Assembly (NCBI GenBank): GCA_027492485.1
Contig: JAPUER010000009.1
Coordinates: 1-64,000, forward strand
Length of the DNA: 64,000 nt
Direction: 5' to 3'
DNA from: Betaproteobacteria bacterium
GTDB taxonomy: Bacteria > Pseudomonadota > Gammaproteobacteria > Burkholderiales > Casimicrobiaceae
Below are positions 34,276 to 44,208 of the stretch, piece by piece. The position numbers and the translations under genes were made by a program. How positions within the stretch are numbered: the first letter of the stretch is position 1; each line of letters starts with the position of its first letter. The notes under the pieces are model-generated. The model did no database searches. It was not told the origin of the DNA and saw nothing but the letters and a program-made list of their open reading frames with translations.

Positions 34276-35013
34276 ATGAATACTACTTTCGATTTCTCCG
34301 GCAAGGTTGCGCTGGTCACCGGTGGCGTGTCCGGCATTGGCGCGGCAACGTCGCTTGCGTTCAAGCGCGCGGGGGCGAGTGTGATCGCCTGCGGCGTGAC
34401 CGAGCAGGAACTGATGGCGGCGCGGGTGAACCCGGCGTTTGCCGGCATCAGCATCGAGGCGCTGGACGTGCGCGACGACGCGGCGGTGCGGCGCCTGATC
34501 GGTAACCTGCCGCGGCTCGACTACGTGGTGAATTCGGCCGGCATCATCCGCCGCGCGGCCGAGCACGAGCCGGCAGCGTTCGCCGAGGTGATCGACGTCA
34601 ATCTCAACGGCGGCATGCGCGTCGCGACGGCGGCGCGCCCGCTGCTCGCGCAGTCGAAGGGCGCCATCGTGTTCATCGGCTCGGTGATGAGCTTCTTTGG
34701 CGGGCCGGTGCAGCCGGCGTATTCGGCGTCGAAGGGCGCCGTGAAGAATCTGGTGATGTCGCTGGGCGCGGCTTATGCTGCCGATGGCATCCGCGTCAAC
34801 GGCGTGGCGCCGGGCTGGGTGATCACCGAGCTGTCGCGCGGCGCCCGCGAGAACCCGGAGCGAAACACGCAGATCATGAGCCGCATCCCGATGGGCCGCT
34901 GGGCCGAGACGGCGGAGATTGCCGACCCGATCCTGTTCCTCTGCTCCGATGCGGCACGCTACATGACCGGCACGCTGGTGCCGGTGGATGGCGGTTATCT
35001 GAGCGTGGGGTAG
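34276..35013 (+). CDS. Short-chain dehydrogenase/reductase
   Basis: A 245-residue classical SDR. It has the cofactor motif TGGVSGIG, the NSAG motif, and catalytic S and YSASK (YSASKGAVKN). The C-terminal MTGTLVPVDGGYLSVG is typical. Many such proteins oxidise hydroxyacids or sugars; the substrate is not predictable. It is unrelated to the oxygenase-linked SDR at 5.4 kb. Confidence 0.85.
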   Translation: MNTTFDFSGKVALVTGGVSGIGAATSLAFKRAGASVIACGVTEQELMAARVNPAFAGISIEALDVRDDAAVRRLIGNLPRLDYVVNSAGIIRRAAEHEPAAFAEVIDVNLNGGMRVATAARPLLAQSKGAIVFIGSVMSFFGGPVQPAYSASKGAVKNLVMSLGAAYAADGIRVNGVAPGWVITELSRGARENPERNTQIMSRIPMGRWAETAEIADPILFLCSDAARYMTGTLVPVDGGYLSVG

Positions 35014-35085
35014 CCCGGCTGCTCGCAGCCGGGAATCGTTGCCCCAACCCGGATGCGAGCATCCGGGCTACGCCCCGCGGCGGAG
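35010..35085 (+). repeat. Intergenic GTAGCCCGG / CCGGGCTAC inverted repeats
   Basis: GTAGCCCGGCTGCTCGCAGCCGGG is followed by CCCGGATGCGAGCATCCGGGCTACG. The same family is seen at 34239-34266. These common dispersed hairpins may end transcripts of the SDR and the convergent lipoprotein gene. Confidence 0.6.
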
Positions 35086-35098
35086 ACCGCAGCCGCAA

Positions 35099-35908
35099 CT
35101 AGCGCCGCCGCCCAAGATTGCGCGCCCCCGGCCGCGACGACTGCGGTGCCCTGTAGGTGTAGTTGCCCGAGCCGTAACGCGGCGCGTTGGCGGCCGGCGC
35201 TTGCGGGCTGTAGCCGCTGCCCGGCTGCGACACCGGTGGCGGCGCCACGCCACTCTTCGCCGCACCGGGCGCGCCGAACTGCGCCGTCTTGCTGTCCACA
35301 CCCGCCACTTTGGCGGCGCCGGTGTTGTAGCTGCCCGGCGTTTGCGCGTAGGCGCTGGCGCTCTTGGCGCCGCCGGCCATTGCCCCCGCTGCGCCGCCCG
35401 CCACCGGGTTCTGCGGCGCGCTGATGCTCGGCCGGTTCTTCAGCCAGTCGGTCGGCGGCACATAGGCGCCCTTCGGGGCCAGATTCTTCGACAGCAGATA
35501 GCCGCCCAGCGCGCCGAGCGCCGCGCCGGCGACCAGCGGCAGGAACACGCTGCCGGTGCCGCTCGCGGTGGGCACCGGGTTGCTGCCGCACTGGCCGACG
35601 CCGTACTTCGCCTCGCATTCGGCAAAGGTCGCCGCGCCCTGCGGCGGACGGCCGGCCATCATGTCGTGATAGACCTGTGCGCAGGTGGTTTCCGAGAGAC
35701 CGTTGGCCATGCAGGCCTTGATCGCCTCGGCGCCGGTCTGCATGGTCGGCGCCTGCGCGGTGGCACCGGTGGCCGAAGACTGCGCCACGGCAGCCGGTGG
35801 CGTGCCGGGCATTGCGCGCGGCGGCGTCGCCTGGTCGCAGCCGGCCAGCGCCAGCAGCGCGGCGCCCACCGCCAGTGCCGCCGCTTTGGTGTTGAACAAG
35901 GAATTCAT
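35099..35908 (-). CDS. DUF1190/YgiB-like lipoprotein
   Basis: A 269-residue secreted protein. The signal peptide ends in the lipobox LAGC (about Cys23). The middle part has paired cysteines (ECEAKYG, GQCGSNP) and a short hydrophobic FLPLVAGAALGALGGYLL stretch, as in YgiB-type DUF1190 proteins. The C-terminal half is Pro/Gly/Ser/Ala rich and disordered. Function unknown. The ATG at 35908 was chosen because it gives a clean signal peptide. Confidence 0.7.
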   Translation of the reverse strand: MNSLFNTKAAALAVGAALLALAGCDQATPPRAMPGTPPAAVAQSSATGATAQAPTMQTGAEAIKACMANGLSETTCAQVYHDMMAGRPPQGAATFAECEAKYGVGQCGSNPVPTASGTGSVFLPLVAGAALGALGGYLLSKNLAPKGAYVPPTDWLKNRPSISAPQNPVAGGAAGAMAGGAKSASAYAQTPGSYNTGAAKVAGVDSKTAQFGAPGAAKSGVAPPPVSQPGSGYSPQAPAANAPRYGSGNYTYRAPQSSRPGARNLGRRR

Positions 35909-36203
35909 CGATGGCCTCCGCCCGTCACGCGCACAACAGTGTGCGCAGGCAAATGTGCGGGCCGATGCGGCCAATCTCAATGCTGCTCGCGACGAATAGC
36001 GGGGTCAAGGGCTGGGTAACGGGCGGCGGTGCGTCATTTTCGTCACCCTGATGCGGCAACACGGAACCGGGGGGGCACCGTGGCGCGATGAACGCTTGAC
36101 CCCATACTGCCCACCCGTTGCCGTTCGCGCTGCGCTTGTCGAAGCGTTGCTGGCGGGCTACGATGCTTCGACGGGCTCAGCCCGAACGGCGTGCGCAACG
36201 CGG

Positions 36204-37313
36204 CTACAGCGCCGGGTAGTCGGTGTAGCCCTCGGCGCCGGGAGCGTAGAACAGCGCCGGGCGCGGCGGGTTGAGCGGGGCGTCGCGGCGCAGGCGCTCG
36301 GGCAGGTCGGGGTTGGCGAGGAAGGGCACGCCGAAGGCAATGGCGTCAGCCGCGCCGTGCGCCATCGTGTGCATGGCGAGGATGCGGTCGTACTTGTTGT
36401 TGGCGATGTAGGTGACGCCGGCGGCGGTGAGCGTCTTTTTCGCCCAGGTGAAGTCGAAGCCGGTCAAGTCGCGGGCGCCGCCGGTGTTGCCCTCGACGAA
36501 GTGAACGAAAGCGATCTTGCGCGCAGCCAGCGCCTCGACCAGCGCGCCGTAGGTGGCCTGCGCGTTGCTGTCCGGTTTGGCGTTGTTGGCGAGCGAGACC
36601 GGCGACAGTCGGATGCCGGTGCGGCCGGCGCCGAACACGGCGGACACGGCGTCCACCACCTCCAGCGCGAAGCGGATGCGATTCTGGATGCTGCCGCCGT
36701 ATTCGTCGCTGCGGTGGTTGGCGCTGTCGCGGATGAACTGCTCGACCAGATAGCCGTTGGCGCCGTGGATTTCCGCCCCGTCGAAGCCGGCGCGTTTCGC
36801 CACTTCGGCGGCGTGCTTGAAGGCGGCGACCATCTCCTTCACTTCGGCCACGCTCATGCCGCGCGCAGCGACGCGCTCGACCTTGCCGTTTTGCGTGTAG
36901 GTGGTGCCGCCGGGGTTGAAGCCGTCGCTGGCCGTCACCGGCAGCGCGCCGCCGGGCTGCATGTCGGGGTGCGAGATGGCGCCGACGTGCCAGAGCTGGG
37001 CGACGATCTTGCCGCCCCTGGCGTGCACGGCGTCGGTGACCAGCTTCCAGCCGGCTTCCTGCTCGGGGCTGTAGATTCCCGGCGTGCCCATATAGCCCTT
37101 GCCCGACGGCAGGATCTGGGTGCCCTCGGTGACGATCAGCCCGGCGCCGGCGCGCTGCGCGTAGTACTCGGCGATCAGCGCGTTCGGCGCATCGCTGCCC
37201 GGCGTAGCGCGGCAACGGGTGAGCGGCGCCATGAAGATGCGGTTGGCGGCGTCGATGGCGCCGATGCGAACGGGCGAAAACAGGGTGGTCGGGTCGGAGG
37301 ACATGGCATTCAT
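36204..37313 (-). CDS. Old yellow enzyme family NADH:flavin oxidoreductase (NemA-like)
   Basis: A 369-residue FMN-dependent TIM-barrel enzyme. It has the OYE substrate-binding pair H-N in HGANGYLVEQFI, the GGSIQNRIRF block, and an FMN-binding C-terminus. It reduces activated alkenes such as N-ethylmaleimide or nitro compounds using NAD(P)H. The start is one of two closely spaced methionines (37313 or 37304). The upstream spacer holds only short repeats (TTCGACGGGCTCAGCCCGAACGG type around 36166-36189). Confidence 0.9.
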   Translation of the reverse strand: MNAMSSDPTTLFSPVRIGAIDAANRIFMAPLTRCRATPGSDAPNALIAEYYAQRAGAGLIVTEGTQILPSGKGYMGTPGIYSPEQEAGWKLVTDAVHARGGKIVAQLWHVGAISHPDMQPGGALPVTASDGFNPGGTTYTQNGKVERVAARGMSVAEVKEMVAAFKHAAEVAKRAGFDGAEIHGANGYLVEQFIRDSANHRSDEYGGSIQNRIRFALEVVDAVSAVFGAGRTGIRLSPVSLANNAKPDSNAQATYGALVEALAARKIAFVHFVEGNTGGARDLTGFDFTWAKKTLTAAGVTYIANNKYDRILAMHTMAHGAADAIAFGVPFLANPDLPERLRRDAPLNPPRPALFYAPGAEGYTDYPAL

Positions 37314-37455
37314 CGGAATCGGGTGCGGGGAACAGAGGATTTTCCAAACTTGGGGCGGTTGACCTTTATTCCAGATCAAAATCTCGCTGTGGCGGCGGCG
37401 GCCGGCGCCGTTGCATACACTGGCTGGCTCACTAACTTATGGAGACAGGTGCGCA

Positions 37456-37947
37456 ATGGACGCCATAACGCTCGGCTGGGTCGCAGTCGTTTTGCTGATC
37501 GTCGTCGGCGTCGCCGGCAGCGTGCTGCCGGCCTTGCCGGGGACGGCGCTGGTGCTGGCCGGCATCGTGCTGGGCGCCTGGCTGGACGATTTCACCCGCG
37601 TCAAGGGCTGGGTGGTGGCAATCGTCGTCGTGCTGGCCATTGTGGCCTGGGTGACCGACTATCTCGCCACCGTGATGGGCGCGAAAAAGGCCGGTGCCAG
37701 CAAGCTGGCGATCGTCGGCGCCGCGCTGGGCACCGTCGCCGGCATCTTCATGGGGCTGGTGGGCGTGCTGTTCATGCCCTTCATCGGCGCCGTGATCGGC
37801 GAATACATCGCGCAGAAAAACACCAAACAGGCGGCGAAGGTGGGCCTGGCCACCTGGCTCGGCCTCATCGTCGGCACTATCGTCAAACTGGTGCTGGTGT
37901 TCATGATGATCGGGATATTCGTCGCGGCGCTGCTGATCAATCGCTGA
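37456..37947 (+). CDS. DUF456-family membrane protein
   Basis: A 163-residue protein with about four membrane helices and glycine-rich segments (GSVLPALPGT, GAALGTVAGI). It matches the DUF456 family, of unknown function, known from many bacteria. The ATG follows GGAGACAG. It is divergent from the OYE gene with a 142-base spacer. Confidence 0.82.
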   Translation: MDAITLGWVAVVLLIVVGVAGSVLPALPGTALVLAGIVLGAWLDDFTRVKGWVVAIVVVLAIVAWVTDYLATVMGAKKAGASKLAIVGAALGTVAGIFMGLVGVLFMPFIGAVIGEYIAQKNTKQAAKVGLATWLGLIVGTIVKLVLVFMMIGIFVAALLINR

Positions 37948-37960
37948 GGCGAACACGCAA

Positions 37961-38082
37961 CTCCCTCCCCGCTCGCCGGGGAAGGTTGGAGTGAGGTATG
38001 AAGGCGGCGGTCACTTTCGCGTGGACTCTCCGGCGAGGGGGCTTACCCCCTCCCAACCTCCCCCGGCAAGCGGGGGAGGAGC
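37961..38082 (+). repeat. CTCCC/GGGGAG hairpin repeats
   Basis: ACTCCCTCCCCGCTCGCCGGGGAAGG and a second block, CCCCCTCCCAACCTCCCCCGGCAAGCGGGGGAGG, form inverted repeats. They lie between DUF456 and the histidine operon end. Confidence 0.6.
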
Positions 38083-38099
38083 CGGACCGCGCCTCACCC

Positions 38100-38200
38100 A
38101 CAGGGCTTCCTGAGTCACGCTGCCAATCGGGAGTCGACTTTATGGTTTTTTATGCCGCGAGCCCTTTACCAATGGGCATCGTGACAAAAAGCTGATAGCC
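38100..38200 (+). repeat. Quasi-palindromic GTCGAC element, copy C
   Basis: The core AGTCGACTTT is at 38132-38141. The right end GACAAAAAGCTGATAGCC ends 2 bases before the hisF stop codon (read on the minus strand). The middle CCCTTTACCAATGGGC matches the CCCATAGCCAATG of copy B. The left half is no longer recognisable. On the minus strand it lies just after hisF and could act as its 3' end. Confidence 0.7.
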
Positions 38201-38202
38201 CG

Positions 38203-38964
38203 TCAGGTGCGCACCCGAATCCCCGCCGCGCGCATCATCGCTTTCGCCTCGCCGACGGTGTGTTCGCCGTAGTGAAAGATGCTCGCCGCGAGCACGGCGT
38301 CGGCACCGCCCTTGATGACGCCGTCGACCAGATGCTGCAAATTGCCGACGCCACCGGAGGCGATCACCGGGATGCTCACCGCGTCGGCGATGGCGCGCGT
38401 GAGTTCGAGGTCGAAGCCGATTTTGGCGCCGTCGCGATCCATGCTGGTGAGCAGGATTTCGCCAGCGCCGCGCTCGGCGAGCTCGCGCGCCCAGGCGACC
38501 GCGTCCTTGCCGGTCGGCGTGCGCCCGCCGTGCACGAAGACTTCCCAGCCGCTGCCGTCGGCGCGCTGCTTGGCGTCGATCGCCGCGACCACGCACTGCG
38601 CGCCGTAGAAGTGGCTGGCGTCGTTGAAGATCTGCGGGTTGTTGACACCCGCCGTATTGATGCTGACCTTGTCGGCGCCCGCATTGAGCAAAGGCCGCAG
38701 GTCTTCCGCCGTCTTCACGCCGCCGCCTACGGTGAGCGGAATGAACACCTGCGATGCCACGCGCTCGATCAGGTCGTAGAGCAAGCCGCGTGCTTCGACG
38801 CTGGCCGTGATGTCGAGAAAGCAAAGCTCGTCCGCGCCCTGATCGTTGTAACGCCTGGCCACCTCAACCGGGTCACCGGCGTCGCGCAGCCCGACAAAGT
38901 TCACGCCCTTGACGACGCGACCGTCCTTGATGTCGAGGCAGGGGATGATTCGTTTGCAGAGCAT
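38203..38964 (-). CDS. hisF: Imidazole glycerol phosphate synthase cyclase subunit
   Basis: A 253-residue TIM barrel with catalytic D11 (PCLD) and the second aspartate in the VAAIDAK strand. HisF uses ammonia from HisH to form imidazole glycerol phosphate and AICAR, fifth step of histidine synthesis. It is the last gene of hisGDCBHAF. The spacer to hisA (160 bases) contains a GACGAAT repeat and a hairpin. Confidence 0.97.
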   Translation of the reverse strand: MLCKRIIPCLDIKDGRVVKGVNFVGLRDAGDPVEVARRYNDQGADELCFLDITASVEARGLLYDLIERVASQVFIPLTVGGGVKTAEDLRPLLNAGADKVSINTAGVNNPQIFNDASHFYGAQCVVAAIDAKQRADGSGWEVFVHGGRTPTGKDAVAWARELAERGAGEILLTSMDRDGAKIGFDLELTRAIADAVSIPVIASGGVGNLQHLVDGVIKGGADAVLAASIFHYGEHTVGEAKAMMRAAGIRVRT

Positions 38965-38985
38965 TACGCGCGCTCCGCGTGCGAG

Positions 38986-39123
38986 GACGAATGACCAATG
39001 ACGAATGACGAAAGGGTGCTGGTGATCACGTTCAACACTTCATGTAGTTTTGTCGGGTGGCATGGGTGCCCGCGCGTCTTCCGGGCAAGTGGCGCGTGGG
39101 CACGGGGTGCCCACCCTACGACA
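38986..39123 (+). repeat. Tandem GACGAAT repeat plus GTGGGCA inverted repeat between hisF and hisA
   Basis: GACGAATGACCAATGACGAATGACGAA (38986-39012) is tandem 7-base units. GTCGGGTGGCATGGGTGCCCGCGCG (39052-39076) pairs with CGCGTGGGCACGGGGTGCCCACCCTACGAC (39094-39123). Both are common dispersed families. Confidence 0.7.
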
Positions 39124-39124
39124 C

Positions 39125-39853
39125 TCACTTCAGCGCCGCCACCGCCGCCTTGAAATCGAGCGTACCTTCGTACAGCGCACGCCCACACACCACGCCAGCG
39201 ATGCCGTCGGCTTCGTGTGGTTTGAGCAGCTTGATGTGCTCGACGTTGTGGATGCCGCCCGAGGCATACACCGGCACGCGTAGCGGCTGCGCAAGGCGAA
39301 CCGTCGCCTCGATGTTGATGCCGGTGCCCATGCCGTCGCGGCCGATGTCGGTGTAGATGATGCCTTCGATGCCGTAGTCCTCGAAACGCTTGCCGAGGTC
39401 GAGCGCGTCATGGCCGGTGAGCTTGCTCCAGCCATCGGTGGCGACCTTGCCGTCCTTGGCATCGAGGCCCACGATCACGGCGCCGGGGAAGGCGTTGCAG
39501 GCGTCGTGCAGAAAGCCCGGGTTCTTCACGGCGGCGGTGCCGATGATGACGTAGTTGATGCCGTCATCGAGATAGCGTTCGATGGTGTCGAGATCGCGGA
39601 TGCCGCCACCCAGCTGCACGTCGATGTCTTCGCCCACCTCGGCAAGGATCGCCTTGATCGCGCCCTCGTTGACCGGTTTGCCGGCGAAGGCGCCGTTCAA
39701 GTCGACCAGATGCAGGCGCGTGGCGCCCTGATCGACCCAATGCCGCGCCATTTGCGCCGGGTCTTCGGAAAACACGGTGACGTTATCCATGTCGCCCTGA
39801 CGCAGGCGAACGCAATGACCGTCTTTGAGATCAATCGCAGGAATGACAAGCAT
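39125..39853 (-). CDS. hisA: Phosphoribosylformimino-5-aminoimidazole carboxamide ribotide isomerase
   Basis: A 242-residue TIM barrel with catalytic D8 (MLVIPAID) and the second phosphate-binding loop GGIHN. It performs the fourth step, the ProFAR-to-PRFAR isomerisation. The reading frame is complete. It is separated from hisH by 71 bases. Confidence 0.97.
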   Translation of the reverse strand: MLVIPAIDLKDGHCVRLRQGDMDNVTVFSEDPAQMARHWVDQGATRLHLVDLNGAFAGKPVNEGAIKAILAEVGEDIDVQLGGGIRDLDTIERYLDDGINYVIIGTAAVKNPGFLHDACNAFPGAVIVGLDAKDGKVATDGWSKLTGHDALDLGKRFEDYGIEGIIYTDIGRDGMGTGINIEATVRLAQPLRVPVYASGGIHNVEHIKLLKPHEADGIAGVVCGRALYEGTLDFKAAVAALK

Positions 39854-39924
39854 GGGAAGGTTCGAGAGGGAATGGCGACGAAGCGCGAAGGGAACGGACC
39901 GGAGGTCAGGCTACCAGGCTGTCG

Positions 39925-40575
39925 TTAGACGGTTCCGTTCCATGTTGAAAAATTCTTGAGTACGCGCAGACCGGCGTCGGCGCTCTTTTCAGGGTGGAAC
40001 TGTACCGCAAAAATGTTGGCCCGTGCTGCGGCAACGCAAACCGGATCGGGGTAGTTCGCGGTTGCGGCGACCAGCGTGTTCTGCGCCGGCACCGCGAAGT
40101 AGCTGTGCGCGAAATAAAACGCGCTGCCGTCTGCCACGCCGGCCCAACAAGGGTGCATGCGCGCGTGCGCCGGAAAGGACACCTGATTCCAGCCCATGTG
40201 CGGCACCTTGAGCGCGCTGCCGTCGTGATCGCGATGCTGGCGCGGAAAACGCACCGAGCGACCGGGCAGGTAGCCGAGCGCCGGGACGTCGCCCTCCTCC
40301 GTCGTCTCGAAAAGCATCTGCAGACCGAGACAGACGCCGAAGAACGGGCGATCTTTCGAGGCCGTCCACAGCACATCGCGCAAGCCCGACGCATTGAGCG
40401 CGGCCATGCTCTCGGGCATCGCCGCCTGACCAGGCAGCACCACGCGATCGGCCGCCGCGATTTCTTCGGCGTTGTTGGTGATCATCACGCGCTGGTCGGG
40501 CGCCACGTGCGCGAACGCCTTGGCCACCGAGCGCAGATTGCCCATGCCGTAGTCGACGATGGCGATGGTTTGCAT
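39925..40575 (-). CDS. hisH: Imidazole glycerol phosphate synthase glutaminase subunit
   Basis: A 216-residue class-I glutamine amidotransferase: nucleophile C82 in GVCLGLQML, with the catalytic His and Glu in QFHPEKS. The ATG at 40575 (MQTIAIVDYG) is the normal start. It lies directly after hisB (2-base gap). Confidence 0.96.
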   Translation of the reverse strand: MQTIAIVDYGMGNLRSVAKAFAHVAPDQRVMITNNAEEIAAADRVVLPGQAAMPESMAALNASGLRDVLWTASKDRPFFGVCLGLQMLFETTEEGDVPALGYLPGRSVRFPRQHRDHDGSALKVPHMGWNQVSFPAHARMHPCWAGVADGSAFYFAHSYFAVPAQNTLVAATANYPDPVCVAAARANIFAVQFHPEKSADAGLRVLKNFSTWNGTV

Positions 40576-40577
40576 CG

Positions 40578-41180
40578 CTACAAAACGCCCTTTGTCGACA
40601 CCACCACGCCCGCTGCGCGTGCATCGCGCTCGCAGGCGATGCGCAGCGCGCGGGCAAAAGCCTTGAACACGGTTTCGCACTGATGATGCGCGTTGTCGCC
40701 GCGCAGGTTGTCGATGTGCAGCGTGACCAGTGCGTGGTTGACGAAGCCCTGAAAGAATTCGCGCGTGAGGTCGACGTCGAAGGTGCCGATCATGGCGCGG
40801 GTGAACGGCACCTGAAATTCCAGCCCCGGCCGGCCCGAGAGATCGACCACGACCCGCGACAGCGCCTCATCGAGCGGCACGTAGGAATGGCCGTAGCGAT
40901 TGATGCCGGCCTTGTCGCCCACGGCTTGTTTGAACGCCTGCCCGAGCGTGATGCCGATATCTTCCACCGTGTGGTGGGCGTCGATGTGCAGGTCGCCCCT
41001 GGCGTGCACCGTCACGTCCATCATGCCGTGCCGCGCAAGCTGGTCAAGCATGTGATCGAGAAAAGGCACACCGGTTTGCAGATCGGCGCGGCCGCTGCCA
41101 TCGAGATTGATGGCGACAGTGATCTGCGTTTCCTTGGTGTTGCGCTCGACAGTGGCGGCGCGGGCGGCGATTGCGTTCAT
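40578..41180 (-). CDS. hisB: Imidazoleglycerol-phosphate dehydratase
   Basis: A 200-residue monofunctional dehydratase, unlike the bifunctional enterobacterial HisB. Metal ligands are in the [12 protein letters not shown] and DAHHTVED repeats, and again in [15 protein letters not shown] and NAHHQCE. The ATG at 41180 was chosen by family length. The spacer to hisC carries CTCCC-type repeats. Confidence 0.96.
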   Translation of the reverse strand: MNAIAARAATVERNTKETQITVAINLDGSGRADLQTGVPFLDHMLDQLARHGMMDVTVHARGDLHIDAHHTVEDIGITLGQAFKQAVGDKAGINRYGHSYVPLDEALSRVVVDLSGRPGLEFQVPFTRAMIGTFDVDLTREFFQGFVNHALVTLHIDNLRGDNAHHQCETVFKAFARALRIACERDARAAGVVVSTKGVL

Positions 41181-41184
41181 GGCA

Positions 41185-41368
41185 GTATTGTAGGAGTGCT
41201 CCTTCGCCCGGAGGGGGGCGAACGGCGGATCAGCGGAAGTCAACCGCCTGCAAGCGGCCTGGCTCCTTCCCCCGGAGGGGGAAGGTTGGGATGGGGGTTG
41301 GTGGCTTTAGAAGCGATTCGGTTTGCGACGTTCCCCCACCCTAACCCTCCCCCGCTGGGGGAGGGGAC
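41185..41368 (+). repeat. CTCCC/GGGGG hairpins between hisB and hisC
   Basis: Several hairpin arms are seen, for example CTCCTTCGCCCGGAGGGGGGCGAAC, CTCCTTCCCCCGGAGGGGGAAGG and CCCTCCCCCGCTGGGGGAGGGG. They fill the 188-base spacer inside the operon. Confidence 0.65.
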
Positions 41369-42466
41369 TTAAGAACAGATTTCCTTCAAGGCGTTGAGAA
41401 ACGCATCCATCTCCGCCGACGTGCCGACCGAAATGCGCAACGTATTCGCCATCAGCGGATGCATGGCCGAGAGATTGCGCACGAGGATGCCGCGCGCCTT
41501 CAACCCGTCGAACACGGCCGCTGCGTTGGCAAAGCGCGTCAGCACGAAGTTCGCCTTCGACGGGAACGGCGTCACGCCGGGCAGTTTCTGCAATTCGGCG
41601 AACAGGCGCTCGCGTTCGGCGACCATCAGCGCCGCGTGGCGCTTCAGCTCGTCGTAGTGATCGAGCATCACGGTCGCGGCCACCTGTTGCAGCACGCCGA
41701 CGTTGAACGGCCCGCGCACCTTGTCGATCTCGTTGATCCACTCCGGTGCGCCGAACAGATAGCCGAGGCGCACGCCGGCGAGACCGATCTTCGACAGCGT
41801 GCGCATCACCAGCACGTTCGGAAAATCGTTGAGCCGCGTCGCCCAGGTGCGGCCGGCGAACGGTTCGTAGGCCTCGTCGATCACGACCAGGCCGGGCGCC
41901 GCGCGCACGATGGCCTCGATCTGCGCATCGCTATAGCTGTTGCCGGTGGGATTGTTCGGGTACACCACCCAGATCAGTTTGGGTTCCTCGCGTTCGATCG
42001 CGGCCAGCGTGGCGTCGAGATCGAGCGAGAAATCGGCGTTCAGCGACACGCCCACATAGCGGCCGGCGCAGGCCAGCGCGGCGTTTCTGAACACGGCGAA
42101 CGAGGGCTCCAGCGAAAGCACGGTGCCGCCGCCGGCAATCAGCGCCTGCGACACCATGGCAATCACCTCGTCGGAGCCGGAGCCGATCAGGATGCCGTGC
42201 TCGGGGGCGATACCCAGCTTCTCGCGCAGCTTGGCTTTCAGTACCGGCGCCGCCGGATCGGGGTAGCGGTTGAACGCGGCGCCCGCTACCGCACGCGCAA
42301 TGGCGTCGCGCATCGCACGCGAGGTCGCCGTGTTGTTGGCAGCATCGAGGTGGTTGTCCTCCATCAGCTCGATCTTGATGCCCGTCCACGGCGGCGTGAC
42401 GGGATAGGCCTTGACGGCCTGCACTTCGGGGCGGATGGTTTTGGCGATGAAGTCGGATCGATTCAT
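41369..42466 (-). CDS. hisC: Histidinol-phosphate aminotransferase
   Basis: A 365-residue PLP-dependent class I/II aminotransferase. The PLP lysine is in MRTLSKIGLAG and the VVYPNNPTGN phosphate-contact region is present. It converts imidazole acetol phosphate to histidinol phosphate. It lies after hisD with a 136-base spacer full of repeats. Confidence 0.96.
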   Translation of the reverse strand: MNRSDFIAKTIRPEVQAVKAYPVTPPWTGIKIELMEDNHLDAANNTATSRAMRDAIARAVAGAAFNRYPDPAAPVLKAKLREKLGIAPEHGILIGSGSDEVIAMVSQALIAGGGTVLSLEPSFAVFRNAALACAGRYVGVSLNADFSLDLDATLAAIEREEPKLIWVVYPNNPTGNSYSDAQIEAIVRAAPGLVVIDEAYEPFAGRTWATRLNDFPNVLVMRTLSKIGLAGVRLGYLFGAPEWINEIDKVRGPFNVGVLQQVAATVMLDHYDELKRHAALMVAERERLFAELQKLPGVTPFPSKANFVLTRFANAAAVFDGLKARGILVRNLSAMHPLMANTLRISVGTSAEMDAFLNALKEICS

Positions 42467-42478
42467 TTCGGCTCTCGT

Positions 42479-42599
42479 CCCTTCTCCCCTTGTGGGAGAG
42501 GGCTAGGGTGAGGGGTAAGGTGGAGAGAGGAAAAAAGGTGGCGCTCCAAGCCATGGCCCCCTCTCCCCAACCCTCTCCCACGAGGGGAGAGGGGGAAAA
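42479..42599 (+). repeat. CTCCC/GGGAG hairpins between hisC and hisD
   Basis: CCCTTCTCCCCTTGTGGGAGAGGGC and CCCCTCTCCCCAACCCTCTCCCACGAGGGGAGAGGGGG form inverted repeats covering nearly the whole spacer. Confidence 0.65.
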
Positions 42600-42602
42600 C
42601 GT

Positions 42603-43901
42603 TCACGTCAATCGCAGCTCCGCCGCCCGCGCATGCGCCGGCAACCCCTCGGCGTAAGCGAGCGTGGCTGCGGCTTTGCCGAGCGTCGCCGCGCCTGCGG
42701 GCGAGGCGTAGATGATGCTGGTGCGTTTCTGGAAGTCATACACGCCGAGCGGCGACGAGAAGCGCGCCGAACGCGAGGTCGGCAACACGTGATTGGTGCC
42801 CGCCACGTAGTCGCCCAGCGATTCGCTGCTGCCGTAACCCATGAAGATCGCCCCGGCGTGGCGCAAGTGCGGCAGCAGTGCCTCCGGGTCGGCCACCGCG
42901 AGCTCCAGATGCTCCGGCGCGATGCGGTTGCCGATTTCGCAAGCCTCTTCCAGCGAACGCGTTTTCACGATGGCGCCGCGTCCGGCAAGCGAGGCGGCGA
43001 TGATGTCGCGGCGCGGCATCGTCGGCAGCAGTTTCGCGATGCTCGCCTGCACGGCCGCGATCAGCGCGTCGCTTGGCGTCAGCAAAATCGACTGCGCCAC
43101 TTCGTCATGCTCGGCCTGCGAGAACAGATCCATCGCGACCCAGTCCGGGTTCGCGTTGTCGTCGGCGATGACCAGGATTTCCGACGGCCCGGCGATCATG
43201 TCGATGCCGACGATCCCGAACACGCGGCGCTTCGCCGCGGCGACATATGCGTTGCCGGGGCCGACGACTTTGTCCACCGCAGGCACTGTAGCGGTGCCGA
43301 ACGCCAGCGCGCCCACGGCCTGGGCGCCGCCGATGGTGAACGCGCGATCGACGCCGGCCAGATGCGCGGCGGCGAGCACCGTCGCATTCTTCACGCCATC
43401 GGGCGTCGGCACCACCATGACGATCTCGCGCACGCCCGCCACTCGGGCCGGCACCGCGTTCATCAGCAGCGACGAGGGATACGCCGCCTTGCCGCCGGGC
43501 ACGTAGAGGCCGACGCGGTCCAGCGGCGTGATCTTGACGCCCAGTTGCGTGCCATCGGCCTCGGTGTAGCGCCAGCTCTCGGCGATCTGGTGGCGGTGAT
43601 AAGCCTCGATGCGGTCGCGCGCTAGCGTCAGCGCGGCTTTCAGGTCGGCGTCCAGCGCGTCGAACGCCGCTTTCATTTCGTCTTTCGACAGCTCCAGCGC
43701 CGCCATCGAAGGCGCCTGCGCGGCGGACAGGCGATCGAACTTCTGCGTGTACGCCAGCACCGCTGCGTCGCCCCGCGCCCGCACATCGGCGAGGATGTCC
43801 GCCACAGCCCGATCCACACCCTCGTCCAGCGCGCCGGCATGATGCGTCAGCGCATCCAGCGAGGCGAGGAAGTCGGGGGCGGTGGAATCGAGGTGTTTCA
43901 T
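42603..43901 (-). CDS. hisD: Histidinol dehydrogenase
   Basis: A 432-residue zinc enzyme oxidising histidinol to histidine. The signature [25 protein letters not shown] and the catalytic His pair are in the FSQAEHDE and IAPEHLEL blocks. The ATG at 43901 matches the family start (MKHL). It is now about 4.5 kb away from hisG, so it needs a promoter of its own or one within copy D or the accessory region. Confidence 0.96.
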   Translation of the reverse strand: MKHLDSTAPDFLASLDALTHHAGALDEGVDRAVADILADVRARGDAAVLAYTQKFDRLSAAQAPSMAALELSKDEMKAAFDALDADLKAALTLARDRIEAYHRHQIAESWRYTEADGTQLGVKITPLDRVGLYVPGGKAAYPSSLLMNAVPARVAGVREIVMVVPTPDGVKNATVLAAAHLAGVDRAFTIGGAQAVGALAFGTATVPAVDKVVGPGNAYVAAAKRRVFGIVGIDMIAGPSEILVIADDNANPDWVAMDLFSQAEHDEVAQSILLTPSDALIAAVQASIAKLLPTMPRRDIIAASLAGRGAIVKTRSLEEACEIGNRIAPEHLELAVADPEALLPHLRHAGAIFMGYGSSESLGDYVAGTNHVLPTSRSARFSSPLGVYDFQKRTSIIYASPAGAATLGKAAATLAYAEGLPAHARAAELRLT

Positions 43902-43917
43902 CGGGGCAGCGGTTAAC

Positions 43918-44042
43918 GGCTTTATGCTGAAAGCGACATCTGACAAGCGCGCGGGCGGCGATTCGGCGATTTATCGACTTTCCGAAAAATTGGCATCTAA
44001 CCCGCCATCAGACGCCGTTCGGCACGAAAAGCTGATCGCTGC
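43918..44042 (+). repeat. Quasi-palindromic GTCGAC element, copy D
   Basis: The core TTATCGACTTT (ATCGAC variant, 43973-43981) is followed by CCGAAAAATTGGCATCTAACCCG, close to copy E's TTTTCGGCATCTAGCCC. The right end is GGCACGAAAAGCTGATCGC. It lies directly upstream of hisD. Confidence 0.75.
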
Positions 44043-44208
44043 TGCCGTTTCAAAACGGCGGAAAAGCAGCGCGACAGCACCGAGCAACGTCCAATTGAAT
44101 TTTACGGTGCAGCGCCAAGCCGCGACGGCGTTGACTGTCGTTCACGTGGGCGGACGGCCTCTGCGTGCCGATGAATGGCTAAAATAGCCAACGATTCAGG
44201 GAGTCCAC

